A DNA stretch of 40,341 bases from a virus, in IMG/VR virus record IMGVR_UViG_3300007512_001400, positions 1-40,341 of that record; one strand, 5' to 3'. This document shows, piece after piece, positions 18,140 through 25,270 of this stretch; within the stretch, counting starts at the first letter, position 1; the number at the start of each line of letters is the position of its first letter. A model generated the notes under the pieces. The model saw nothing but the letters and a program-made list of their open reading frames with translations, ran no database searches and was not told the origin of the DNA. A program made the position numbers and the translations under genes.

Positions 18140-18483
18140 TGCCGTTCCTGAATCGCCGCCACATCGCTTCGTCGGCGCGTCGTGAGGCCGACAAGGCGTA
18201 CAAGGCGCAGCTCCGACGTGCCCTCGGGAACCCCGGCCTGACGACGGCCGAGCGCGAGAACCTCAAGGCGAGGCTGGCGCAAGTAGGCGGGCCGCGTGTA
18301 TATGACGCGGCCTCGCCACCACCGCCGGGGGCCATCGCGCTCCCGGCTCAAGAACCCGCAGCCCCGGCCGAGGCCGAGCTGAAGGGGATGAAGAAGGCGG
18401 AGCTTCAGGCACTTGCCGCAGAGCGTGGCCTGCCCACGTCCGGCACGAAGGCCGTCCTGGTCGAACGCCTGCTGTCCCGCTGA
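18139..18483 (+). CDS. SAP-domain protein (114 aa)
   Basis: The ATG shares a base with the preceding TGA stop. Residues 1-50 are basic and helical (RRHIASSARREADKAYKAQL). A Pro/Ala linker follows, and residues about 81-113 form a SAP motif: LKGMKKAELQALAAERGLP, then a Gly turn and KAVLVERLL. SAP domains are helix-extended-helix DNA-binding modules. The same motif in phage virion blocks often forms a tail-end appendage of head-tail or packaging proteins. A DNA-contacting virion or packaging accessory role is likely but not proved. A strong inverted repeat lies within the linker-coding part. Confidence 0.7.
   Translation: MPFLNRRHIASSARREADKAYKAQLRRALGNPGLTTAERENLKARLAQVGGPRVYDAASPPPPGAIALPAQEPAAPAEAELKGMKKAELQALAAERGLPTSGTKAVLVERLLSR
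18290..18312 (+). repeat. 8-bp perfect inverted repeat with AT-rich centre
   Basis: GGCCGCGT and ACGCGGCC flank a 7-base centre GTATATG. TATATG is unusual in this GC-rich sequence. The repeat lies inside the SAP gene linker, 186 bp before the membrane protein gene. It could be an operator or promoter region for that gene, or coincidence of Gly/Pro/Arg codons. Confidence 0.35.
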
Positions 18484-18497
18484 CCAAGGAGGAAGCC

Positions 18498-19064
18498 ATG
18501 CGCTACCTGTCCGCTCTGTTGCTCGCCCTGTTCCTGACCACCGGCTCCGCCTTCGCGGAAGCACCGGCCCCGGACGCAGCCACCCCCGCAGCCGCAGCCA
18601 CCGTCGCCGACGACGATGACTCCGCGAAGATCGTCGCGGGCACCCCCGTCGTGGAGGAGGCCGCCGAGGCGACCGCCGCCGATGACGACGACTCCGCGAA
18701 GGTCGGGGCCGACATCGACAAGGTGCCCGAGACGGACGAGGAGGTCGGCAAGCTCATCGGGATGCTGCTCGACGCGGCCAACAACGGGCACTGGACCGTC
18801 TTCGTCGGCCTGCTCCTGATGCTGGTCATCTTCGTGCTGAACCGCATCGGCCTGGCCGCGAAGGTCGGCCCGAAGTGGGTGCCGTGGGTGACGCTCGGCG
18901 TCGGTGCCGCCGCGTCCATCGGGCTCGGCCTCGCCACCGGGGTCGGCATCGGCGAGTCCATCACCCTCGGCCTGCTCGAAGGCGGCATCGCCATCGCCCT
19001 GTGGGAGCTGGTCGCCAAGCACGTCACCTCGAAGAAGGCAGACGGCACCCCTCGCGAGGCCTGA
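18498..19064 (+). CDS. Exported multi-span membrane protein, holin candidate (188 aa)
   Basis: ATG at 18498 follows a strong AAGGAGGAAG ribosome binding site. Residues 1-20 form a signal peptide with cleavage expected after AFA. An acidic/Ala linker follows with two copies of DDDDSAK (residues 38-44 and 62-68). Hydrophobic segments lie at about 100-116, 128-146 and 155-172, ending in a short Lys-rich tail. Small size, several membrane spans and a place at the end of the virion block fit a holin or other lysis/membrane protein. The cleavable signal plus long acidic periplasmic linker is unusual for a holin, so this stays tentative. Confidence 0.5.
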   Translation: MRYLSALLLALFLTTGSAFAEAPAPDAATPAAAATVADDDDSAKIVAGTPVVEEAAEATAADDDDSAKVGADIDKVPETDEEVGKLIGMLLDAANNGHWTVFVGLLLMLVIFVLNRIGLAAKVGPKWVPWVTLGVGAAASIGLGLATGVGIGESITLGLLEGGIAIALWELVAKHVTSKKADGTPREA

Positions 19065-19070
19065 CCCTGG

Positions 19071-19709
19071 ATGTACGAGTGGCTTGAGCAGGTGCAGGCT
19101 CAGGCGGTCGTCGCCTGGGCCTGCCGCACTTTCGAGAAGGACCTCGCTGTCTCCACGGCGTTCGGGCCTTCAGGGATCGTGCTGCTGCACCTGCTGAGCC
19201 GCGTCCGGCCCCTCGCCAGCGTGTTCTTCGTGGACACCGGGTTCCACTTCCCCGAGACGCTGGCTCTGCTCGACCAGGTCCGCGACCGCTTCGACTTCGA
19301 CATCCGGGTGATCCGCTCGGATGTCGAGGTCAGCCCGACCCTCCACAGGGACGCCCCAGACCGCTGCTGTGCCCTCCGCAAGGTCGCCCCCACCTGGGAG
19401 GCCCTGGCGGACAAGAAAGCCTGGATGACGGGCCTGCGGCGGGACCAGGGGCCGACCAGGGCGGGCATCAAGGTGGCGGAGCCGCAGGTGGTGAACGGGC
19501 GGGACCTGGTGAAGGTCAGCCCGCTCGCGACGTGGACATCGGCCGATGTCTGGCGGTACATCCGCCAGCACGACCTGCCGTTCAACGCCCTGCACGACCG
19601 GGGCTACCCCTCCATCGGGTGCTCGCCCTGCACGGAGCCCTCGACGGGCTCGGAGCGGTCAGGCCGCTGGCCGGGGTGCGGCAAGACCGAGTGCGGGATG
19701 CACCTCTAG
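19071..19709 (+). CDS. cysH: APS/PAPS reductase (CysH family, 212 aa)
   Basis: This enzyme family reduces adenylyl-sulfate (APS) or PAPS to sulfite in sulfate assimilation. Landmarks in order: nucleotide-binding loop STAFGPSG (28-35), FFVDTGFHFPET (52-63), Cys pair CC (99-100), WMTGLRRDQGPTR (118-130), KVSPLATWT (148-156), GCSPC (183-187) and the catalytic KTECGMH (205-211, Cys208). The two Cys pairs are the [4Fe-4S] ligands of the APS-type enzyme, and the C-terminal Cys is the nucleophile. The protein therefore looks complete and active rather than a degenerate DndC-like relative. It starts 7 bp after the membrane protein gene. It is best read as a viral auxiliary metabolic gene; use in DNA modification is an alternative. 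Confidence 0.88.
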   Translation: MYEWLEQVQAQAVVAWACRTFEKDLAVSTAFGPSGIVLLHLLSRVRPLASVFFVDTGFHFPETLALLDQVRDRFDFDIRVIRSDVEVSPTLHRDAPDRCCALRKVAPTWEALADKKAWMTGLRRDQGPTRAGIKVAEPQVVNGRDLVKVSPLATWTSADVWRYIRQHDLPFNALHDRGYPSIGCSPCTEPSTGSERSGRWPGCGKTECGMHL

Positions 19710-19710
19710 C

Positions 19711-20111
19711 TCACGCGACCACCCCGTACCGCTGGACGAGGTACACGACGCTGCCGACCAGCCCGGCGGCCACGGCGAGCCAGCAGACGATTCCCAGGCC
19801 CGAGCCGATGAGGCCGGTGGTCCACGACGCCTGGATCGCCTCGCGGGTGGCCTCGTGCTCTCGCCTGGCCCGGTCGAAGTCGGAGACGGGCGGGGGTAGA
19901 CCCGGCGGCCGACCACGCGACGCGGGCGCTGCTGCTCGGCCGCGATGTCCCCGGCCACCTTCGCCTGCGCGCCTCGGACGCGGCCCTGCACGGCGGCGGC
20001 GGTGACGACGCGGACCAGGAGGAGGGCGATGAACCCGATCGCCACGAGGGCGATGGAGCCGTAGAGGAGGTCGGGGTTGGCTCCGGTGAACAGGGTGGTC
20101 AGGTCGGTCAC
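19711..20111 (-). CDS. Two-span membrane protein interrupted by an apparent -1 frameshift
   Basis: Translation starts at GTG 20111, overlapping the upstream stop as GTGA. The first frame gives VTDLTTLFTGANPDLLYG and one membrane span (about residues 17-38), then a basic/Gln stretch. Near 19890-19905 the coding signal (G/C third positions, sensible residues) moves to the -1 frame. That frame reads SDFDRARREHEATREAI, a second span (LIGSGLGIVCWLAVAAGLV) and a stop at 19711. The second part has no ATG, GTG or TTG near its beginning. A run of five G (19892-19896) lies at the switch. Either a base is missing (assembly error or mutation) or recoding occurs. Last gene of the leftward operon, convergent with cysH with only one base between. 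Confidence 0.5.
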
Positions 20112-20278
20112 TTCGTGTCCCTTCGGGGGTACAGCCGCTCGGCCCGGCGTCGGGCCTCGGCAGGTTCGATCTGGAAGTCCGCACCCACGGCGATGAGCAT
20201 GGTCGCCATGCCGCGCATGAGGCGTTGACGTTTCTCCGGGTCGGCCAGGATGGCCTTGATGTCTACTCGGCGGCTCAC
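20108..20278 (-). CDS. Small hypothetical protein (56 aa)
   Basis: A GTG start at 20278 overlaps the upstream stop as GTGA, and its own stop overlaps the next GTG in the same way. The frame is open further upstream but codon composition supports this short form. The protein is charged and helical: SRRVDIKAILADPEKRQRL, then a hydrophobic helix (MATMLIAVGADF), and an Arg-rich end. No family recognised. The tight coupling on both sides is the main evidence that it is a real gene. Confidence 0.55.
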   Translation of the reverse strand: MSRRVDIKAILADPEKRQRLMRGMATMLIAVGADFQIEPAEARRRAERLYPRRDTK

Positions 20279-20640
20279 AGCCCGGCCTCCCAGGTGGTGA
20301 TGAAGTGGTTGAGGGCGTCCTTCGCGGCCTGGAGGTTCTCGTCGGTCGGCTCGTTGCCCCCCTCGAACTCCAGGGTGAAGCCCCGCGTGCTGGCGAACAG
20401 CCGCCAGGACCGGCCCGGAGCGAACTCGCGGACCCACACCCAGTTGCGGTGCCAGCCGGTCCAGCAGAAGTCCTGCGGGCCGAGGACCTCCTTGGCGAAC
20501 CGGACGCTGGTCAGCTCCCGGTCGGACGCCTCCATCGAGGCCTGGCGCATCCAGGCGAGGTAGCGGTCCCAGGCGGTCGCGTCGCGTTGGATGTGGTTCG
20601 TCAGCGGGGTCGTCGTGATCTCGTCGATGCGTTTGCTCAT
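20275..20640 (-). CDS. Hypothetical protein (121 aa)
   Basis: ATG at 20640 overlaps the upstream stop as ATGA; GAGG lies 7 bases before it. The frame stays open upstream but that part is low-quality Pro/Arg/His sequence, so I chose this start. Many Trp residues (WDRYLAWM, FCWTGWHRNWVWVREF) and an acidic C-terminus (EGGNEPTDENLQAAKDAL) suggest a compact globular protein. No family recognised. Belongs to the leftward operon from the 22900 promoter. Confidence 0.6.
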   Translation of the reverse strand: MSKRIDEITTTPLTNHIQRDATAWDRYLAWMRQASMEASDRELTSVRFAKEVLGPQDFCWTGWHRNWVWVREFAPGRSWRLFASTRGFTLEFEGGNEPTDENLQAAKDALNHFITTWEAGL

Positions 20641-20867
20641 CGTCGCCTCGTCTTCTCGTGCCGCAGCTTGCCGATGATGATCTCCAGCTCGTGCAGGGTG
20701 AAGCTCTCCAGCCCGAGGGTGACGAACCGGGGCTGGCGCTCGGGGTGCCACTGGATGGACCCGATCTTCGAGGTGCTGCCGTCGATGACCCCGTCCTTCG
20801 CCGGGTTCTCCCGGTCCACGTCGAGCGCGTGGGGGTCCATCGTGTGCTTGAAGGCGAGTCCGGCCAT
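20637..20867 (-). CDS. Hypothetical protein (76 aa)
   Basis: ATG at 20867 shares a base with the preceding stop (TGATG) and is preceded by GGAGG at about 9 bases, inside the end of the upstream gene. The sequence begins MAGLAFKHTMDPHALD and ends in a helical, basic segment (LHELEIIIGKLRHEKTRRR). The frame is open further upstream without plausible sequence. No family recognised; likely a small intracellular early protein. Confidence 0.6.
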   Translation of the reverse strand: MAGLAFKHTMDPHALDVDRENPAKDGVIDGSTSKIGSIQWHPERQPRFVTLGLESFTLHELEIIIGKLRHEKTRRR

Positions 20868-21733
20868 CAGCTTGCCTCCGGGGCCACCATCCCGGTGAAG
20901 GTCCAGTTGGAGAACTTCTCGGTCAGGGCCTTGGCCTGCGGGCCGATGGCGGGGCCACCGCCCGTGTCGAACTGGTTGTCCCGGTAGAAGTAGCCGCAGT
21001 GGGCGCAGCCGGTCATGTGCAGCGAGTTGCCGCAGACCGCGCACCAGTTGGTCGGAGCCGCGCCCGTGCTGCGCGTCGCGTCCTTGACCTCGTTCCAGAG
21101 GAGGTACTGGCTGCTGTGGATGGCGAGATCGGCGTCGGCCTCCTTGTCGAACTGCCCCTGGCGGCTGTTCGGGTCCTTGCCGTACTCGTACACGAACGCG
21201 ATGGAGCAGATGCCCACGGGGCGGCCGTCCTGCCGTCCCGGCTCGACCGCCTTCGGCGAGGGGTCGGCTCCCCGCTTGATGGCGAAGTAGTCCGGCACGC
21301 GGCGGGTGGGGTCCTTGACCGGGTTGCTCTGGAACCAGCACCAGCGGGGGCGTCCGTCCTCGCCGAGCGGGTTGATGAGCCGGTCGTAGTCCACGTTCGC
21401 CTGCTGCCAGGTGTGGGCGTCGTCGTCGTACTCGTTCGGGCTCCAGCCCCCACGGTAGAGGACGTTGTGGCCCATCGCCCGCCGCAGCGTGACCGTGCCC
21501 TTGTGGCGGGACAGGCTGAAGACGTGGACGGACCCCTGGACGTGGACGCCGGGGACGGCGAAGTACCACGACTTGGCGTCGTCACCCTCGGTCGCCTCCG
21601 CGAACTTCGCGGCGACCACGTCGTTGTCGATGTGGGGGGTGAGGAGCTGCACCTGGTCCAGGGTCGGGGAGTTCAGGCTGCGGGAGTCCTCGATGATGCT
21701 GGCGAAGGCGAGAGCGGCGTGGAGACGGGTCAT
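20867..21733 (-). CDS. Hypothetical protein with C-terminal zinc ribbon (288 aa)
   Basis: ATG at 21733 is preceded by AGGA. The body (1-225) is unassigned and Trp/Tyr/Asp-rich. Residues 231-246 (CAVCG, then CAHCG after 7 residues) form a short zinc ribbon with ligands Cys231, Cys234, Cys243 and Cys246. Such ribbons mediate nucleic-acid or protein contacts. It is the second gene of the leftward operon, separated by 58 bp from the DUF6011 gene, with a GC-rich hairpin in that gap. Specific function unknown. Confidence 0.65.
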   Translation of the reverse strand: MTRLHAALAFASIIEDSRSLNSPTLDQVQLLTPHIDNDVVAAKFAEATEGDDAKSWYFAVPGVHVQGSVHVFSLSRHKGTVTLRRAMGHNVLYRGGWSPNEYDDDAHTWQQANVDYDRLINPLGEDGRPRWCWFQSNPVKDPTRRVPDYFAIKRGADPSPKAVEPGRQDGRPVGICSIAFVYEYGKDPNSRQGQFDKEADADLAIHSSQYLLWNEVKDATRSTGAAPTNWCAVCGNSLHMTGCAHCGYFYRDNQFDTGGGPAIGPQAKALTEKFSNWTFTGMVAPEAS

Positions 21734-21758
21734 TGGGGGTCCTGTCCAGGGTCTTGTT

Positions 21759-21782
21759 CCGGGGCCGGTCTCCCCGCCCCGG
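21759..21782 (-). repeat. GC-rich hairpin in operon gap
   Basis: On the minus strand CCGGGGC and GCCCCGG form a perfect 7-bp stem around a 10-base loop, in the only sizeable gap of the leftward operon. There is no T-run after it, so it is not a typical intrinsic terminator. It may stabilise mRNA, attenuate transcription or mark a processing site. Confidence 0.4.
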
Positions 21783-21791
21783 AGGGGTTGG

Positions 21792-22868
21792 CTACTTGCG
21801 GCCGTTGAAGTGCTCGGCGACCAGCTTGCGGACCTGCGCCTCGTAGCGGGCGGGGGCGGTCCAGCACTCGCGGTCGCGGTCCCAGGTGCGGCCCTTCAGC
21901 GGGTCGCGGTTCCAGGGCACGGCGGCCTTGAAGGCCGAGGTGAAGGCGAAGTCGCGGTAGGGCGTGAACGCCTCGACCGTGCCCGCCAGCTTGCCGGGGC
22001 GGACGATGAGCGGCTTCGGGGCCGCCGCCCGCGAGGTCTTCGGGGGGTACGCGGCCTTGAAGGCCTTGCGCACGTCCCACGCCGTCGCGTTGTCCACCTT
22101 GACGACCTTGCTGGCCTTGTCGGCGGGGACGGTGGCCCACTGGCCGCCGAAGTCCTCACCGAGGATGGTCCAGACCAGGCCCTTGCGGGTGGCGGGGAAG
22201 CGCCAGCCGTACTTGAAGCGGCCCTCGCGCTCGACCGGGGTGGCCTCCTTCACGCTCCGCATGTTGCGGCGGACGTTCGACTTCGCCCGGCAGCGGACGA
22301 TGAAGTCGGTGCTGTCGGGCACGCTGCTGATGATGACGTTGGTGTTCCGCTCGCGGAGCCGGTCGCCGAGGCTCTCGAACCCGAGGGCGGTGACGACGGC
22401 CGCGCAGTCGAGGACCACGTCGGTCTCGTCCAGGTGCGCCGAGGCCCACCAGACCAGCACGTTGCAGAGGTCGCGGGGCTTGGCCTTCAGGGCCTTCGCC
22501 GCGAGCTTCACCGGCTTGTCGAGGCCGCTGGCGTGCAGGATGCCGAGGGCGTCCTCGACCATCGCGACTGTGATGGTCGTGAAGTCGATCTCGTAGTGCT
22601 TGCGGGAGCAGACCGGGCCGATGCCGCGCGTCACGCTCACCGCGTCGCGGAGGGCCGTGCCGCACACGCAGCAGTCGGTGGCCGCCAGGTCGAAGACCTT
22701 GCCCCACTCGCGGATGATGCCGAGAGCGTCGGCCGCCGCGTGGGCCGCCGTCGAGTTCGTGCCGCCCTTGGCGAGCTTCGCGGGCTTGCTGCCCGATGCG
22801 GGGGCGACCAGATCCGCAGGGTCGGTCGTGTTCAGCATGTCCATCAGGGCGGGGTTCGTGGCGTCCAT
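21792..22868 (-). CDS. DUF6011-type zinc protein with HARP-like C-terminus (358 aa)
   Basis: I place the start at ATG 22868, preceded by GGAGG. A longer in-frame GTG start at 22889 would lie inside the promoter motif. Residues 64-91 hold CCVCGTALRDAVSVTRGIGPVC, the zinc-binding C-x2-C...RGIGPxC motif of DUF6011, common in phage and actinobacterial proteins. Near the C-terminus, VPWNRDPLKGRTWDRDRECW (about residue 320) resembles the HARP/SMARCAL1-type motif (hydrophobic, then P-G-R-x-W-D-x-x-x-x-x-W) found with helicases and in phage DNA-metabolism proteins. A role in binding DNA ends or forks is plausible, not shown. It is the first gene of the leftward operon behind the promoter at 22885-22922. 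Confidence 0.7.
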   Translation of the reverse strand: MDATNPALMDMLNTTDPADLVAPASGSKPAKLAKGGTNSTAAHAAADALGIIREWGKVFDLAATDCCVCGTALRDAVSVTRGIGPVCSRKHYEIDFTTITVAMVEDALGILHASGLDKPVKLAAKALKAKPRDLCNVLVWWASAHLDETDVVLDCAAVVTALGFESLGDRLRERNTNVIISSVPDSTDFIVRCRAKSNVRRNMRSVKEATPVEREGRFKYGWRFPATRKGLVWTILGEDFGGQWATVPADKASKVVKVDNATAWDVRKAFKAAYPPKTSRAAAPKPLIVRPGKLAGTVEAFTPYRDFAFTSAFKAAVPWNRDPLKGRTWDRDRECWTAPARYEAQVRKLVAEHFNGRK

Positions 22869-22884
22869 CGGGTCCTCCGTTGCG

Positions 22885-22922
22885 TTCACCCCTACTACTG
22901 CCCTCCAGAGCCTTCTGAGCCC
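22885..22922 (-). promoter_or_regulatory. Phage promoter (class 1), leftward
   Basis: On the minus strand GGGCTCAGAA (22922-22913) is followed, 19 nt after CTCAG, by GTAGGGGTGAAC within CAGTAGTAGGGGTGAA (22900-22885). Taking GCTCAG and TAGTAG as the two boxes gives a 17-bp spacer, the usual bacterial promoter spacing. A ribosome binding site and the ATG at 22868 follow. The same bipartite element with identical spacing occurs at four other gene starts. Confidence 0.7.
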
Positions 22923-22931
22923 TGCGGGCAG

Positions 22932-22962
22932 AAAAATCTACAAGGGCGAAAGCCCTTGTAGA
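22932..22962 (-). terminator. Intrinsic-terminator-like hairpin, leftward
   Basis: TCTACAAGGGC and GCCCTTGTAGA (22937-22947, 22952-22962) form a perfect 11-bp stem around GAAA. Read leftward the stem is followed by TTTTT (complement of 22932-22936), giving a standard intrinsic terminator. Read rightward there is no T-run, but the loop is a stable GNRA tetraloop. It lies between the two divergent promoters, so its role may be insulation or an RNA element. Confidence 0.65.
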
Positions 22963-23014
22963 ACAGGCACTTGCGCGGCCCGCCAGGGCAAGAATCTGGA
23001 TTTCGCGCGGGGCG

Positions 23015-23053
23015 GGGCTCAGAACGCCGACGTGCCCAGTAGTAGGGGTGAAC
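23015..23053 (+). promoter_or_regulatory. Phage promoter (class 1), rightward
   Basis: GGGCTCAGAA (23015-23024) is followed, exactly 19 nt after CTCAG, by GTAGGGGTGAAC inside CAGTAGTAGGGGTGAAC (23037-23053). ACGGAGGAA and the ATG at 23067 follow. With the leftward copy at 22885 it forms a divergent pair, so the two ends of the region are inverted repeats of each other. Confidence 0.7.
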
Positions 23054-23066
23054 GACGGAGGAAGTG

Positions 23067-23504
<438 letters not shown>

Positions 23505-23515
23505 AGGACGACGAC

Positions 23516-23707
23516 ATGACCCCCGACCGCCTGCTCGTGCTCCTCCCCACCGTGGACCAGGCTCATCCGGCCGAGTGCCGGTGCGACACCGACCCCATCC
23601 TGGTCGCCTGCAACCCCTGCCGCCGCGAGGCCCGCCTGCGGGCCGACACCCGGCGAGCGGCCCGCCGCCGCATCCGCGAGGGCTCAGGAGGAGGGCGTTC
23701 CGAGTAG
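23516..23707 (+). CDS. Small Cys/Arg-rich zinc-binding protein (63 aa)
   Basis: ATG at 23516 lies 11 bp after the preceding stop; only a weak AAGGAC site precedes it. Four Cys occur as C-x-C, 11 residues, C-x2-C (AECRCDTDP, then ACNPCRRE), followed by an Arg-rich helix (RLRADTRRAARRRIRE). This suggests a small zinc-stabilised nucleic-acid-binding protein. Its 3' end contains the -35-like half of the next promoter. No family recognised. Confidence 0.55.
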   Translation: MTPDRLLVLLPTVDQAHPAECRCDTDPILVACNPCRREARLRADTRRAARRRIREGSGGGRSE

Positions 23708-23714
23708 TAGGTGT
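23680..23714 (+). promoter_or_regulatory. Phage promoter (class 1), internal
   Basis: GGGCTCAG (23680-23687), 19 nt, then GTAGGTG within GAGTAGTAGGTGTG. Spacing is identical to the other class 1 sites, with a slightly divergent downstream half. About 60 bp of leader and GAGAGG precede the ATG at 23776. Confidence 0.6.
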
Positions 23715-23775
23715 GCGAGAGCAACCACGGCGAGAGCCGGACCGGCCGAGAGGCCACTGACCGAGAGGTAGCGAG

Positions 23776-24183
23776 ATGAGCACCCACGTACTTCTGACCC
23801 TGGTTCGCCTGGAGCGCGTCACCGCCTACAAGGTGGTCACCGACGAGCGGAAGGTCGAGCGAGCCGACTTCAACTTCGACGGCGTGGCCTACGACGCCGC
23901 GAACACCGGCTTCGAGGTCTTCGGCAACGTCGCGCAGGTGGACGGCCAGAGCATGAGCGGCCTGTTCCCCCTGGCGGGCACCCGCTTCGTGCAGGAGCGC
24001 CGCCCGCAGCACGCGAACTTCGACGCCTACGTCCTCAACGACGACAAGACCGGCATGGTCCCCTTCGACGATGCCGACATCGACAACCGCCTCTGGACCG
24101 AGGTGCTCCTCGACGGCAAGCGCATCGGCGTCGTCATCGAGACGCCCCGCGAGATCCAGGCGCTCATCCAGGGAGGCAAGTGA
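23776..24183 (+). CDS. Hypothetical protein (135 aa)
   Basis: ATG at 23776 follows GAGAGGTAGCGAG. The protein alternates short beta strands and charged loops (LTLVRLERVTAYKVV, FDGVAYDAANTGFEVFG) and ends in EVLLDGKRIGVVIETPREI. No family recognised. It has its own class 1 promoter and its stop overlaps the next start (TGATG), so it is co-translated with the WGR-domain gene. Confidence 0.65.
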   Translation: MSTHVLLTLVRLERVTAYKVVTDERKVERADFNFDGVAYDAANTGFEVFGNVAQVDGQSMSGLFPLAGTRFVQERRPQHANFDAYVLNDDKTGMVPFDDADIDNRLWTEVLLDGKRIGVVIETPREIQALIQGGK

Positions 24184-25088
24184 TGGCGAGGCTGACCCTG
24201 TCCGACGCCCGCTCCACGATGGGGCGGGGCCGACCCTGGACCTTCCGGCTGGAATGCACGACGGGCGGCAGCAACAAGTTCTGGCTCGCCACGGGTCGGG
24301 GCCGCAACGAGCCGGTCGAGATCCACTACGGGGCCATCGGCAGCAAGGGCACCATCCTCGTGAAGGACTGGGCCTACGTCGAGGCGAAGACCCCGCAGAA
24401 GGTCGCGAAGGGCTACGACTACGCCGACACCCCCTACGTCCGGGTCCGTCAGGTCGTCATCGACGCCTTCGTGAAGGGCGGCATGGCCGCCGCGCAGGCC
24501 ATCGGCTCGAAGGCCAAGGCCGGGAAGACGCCCGCCCCGAAGCCCGCTCCGAAGACCCCCGCCCCGAAGCCCGCCCCGGCGGCTCCGGCCGCCCCGGCCG
24601 GGCTGGCCACCTCCTGGCGATGCGACCAGGGCGGGGTGCTGGTCCGCATCAAGGGCGCGGTCACCGAGGTCGCCTTCGACCAGTTCCCGGCCTCCTGGCA
24701 GGGTCCGGTCTTCCACACGTTCAAGGACGACCTGGAGCGGGTGGCGGGCGAGGCCTACGGGGTGAAGGGGACGACGGTCGCGTCCACCTGGAGCACCGGA
24801 GGCCCGAACAACCAGCAGCACCTCTTCCACGTCGCCAGCACGGACCGGCGGGTGTTCCACGCCATCGTCGAGTGGCTCCGCAAGGGCATCGGCCCGATGG
24901 CGACCCCCATCACCGGGGCCGCCCCGAGTCTGCCCGGCCCCTTCGGGATGATCGTCTCGGTCAAGCCGGTGGGCCAGGGCGTCTGGCACGCCCTGAACGC
25001 CCTCGGCAACAAGGTCATGGACCTGACCCGCAAGGGTGCCCAGGATCTCGTGGCCGACCACCCCCACATCACCGTGACGGGACTCTGA
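24183..25088 (+). CDS. WGR-like domain protein (301 aa)
   Basis: I place the start at ATG 24183, overlapping the upstream stop; a GTG one codon earlier is less likely. Residues about 19-80 match the WGR fold: FRLECTTGGSNKFWLATG, VEIHYGAIGSKG, then KVAKGYDYA. The namesake Trp-Gly-Arg is Tyr-Gly-Ala here. WGR domains occur in PARPs and bacterial DNA-associated proteins and bind nucleic acid. An Ala/Lys/Pro linker (108-140) joins a C-terminal region (141-301) with no recognised family. The protein probably binds DNA or a nucleotide-modified partner. Confidence 0.65.
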   Translation: MARLTLSDARSTMGRGRPWTFRLECTTGGSNKFWLATGRGRNEPVEIHYGAIGSKGTILVKDWAYVEAKTPQKVAKGYDYADTPYVRVRQVVIDAFVKGGMAAAQAIGSKAKAGKTPAPKPAPKTPAPKPAPAAPAAPAGLATSWRCDQGGVLVRIKGAVTEVAFDQFPASWQGPVFHTFKDDLERVAGEAYGVKGTTVASTWSTGGPNNQQHLFHVASTDRRVFHAIVEWLRKGIGPMATPITGAAPSLPGPFGMIVSVKPVGQGVWHALNALGNKVMDLTRKGAQDLVADHPHITVTGL

Positions 25089-25258
25089 TGGACAAGCTGA
25101 CCCCCAAAGAGCGAGCCCGCTGCGACCACCCCGAGCGCAAGATGGCGGCATCCGGCCGAATGTCCTGGTGCTGGACGTGCTTCTACATCGGGATGACCAA
25201 GTCCTTGCAGCGCAGCCTGGAGACGCCCCAGGGTTCGTCGAAGCCCTCCCCCGAGTAG
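25088..25258 (+). CDS. Small zinc-binding protein (56 aa)
   Basis: The ATG shares a base with the preceding TGA. The 56 residues include CDHPERKMAASGRMSWCWTC, a Cys/His plus C-x2-C arrangement able to bind one zinc. The C-terminus is Ser/Pro-rich. No family recognised. The stop codon TAG is part of the class 2 motif that precedes the next gene. Confidence 0.55.
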   Translation: MDKLTPKERARCDHPERKMAASGRMSWCWTCFYIGMTKSLQRSLETPQGSSKPSPE

Positions 25259-25270
25259 GATGGGGCATGG
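25254..25270 (+). promoter_or_regulatory. Recurrent intergenic motif (class 2)
   Basis: AGTAGGATGGGGCATGG overlaps a stop codon and the next ATG. TAGGAT lies 5 bases before the ATG, as in leaderless promoters, but AGGATGGGG could equally act as a ribosome binding site. It is the weakest member of the class. Confidence 0.3.

Noticed and set aside
22889-22889. GTG at 22889 (minus) as start of the DUF6011 gene
   Set aside because: It lies inside the conserved promoter motif and lacks a ribosome binding site; ATG 22868 has GGAGG at good spacing.
22885-23053. CRISPR-like or att-site repeats formed by the TAGTAGGGG copies
   Set aside because: Copies are dispersed, oriented toward genes, have no regular spacers and no integrase is present; a promoter explains them better.
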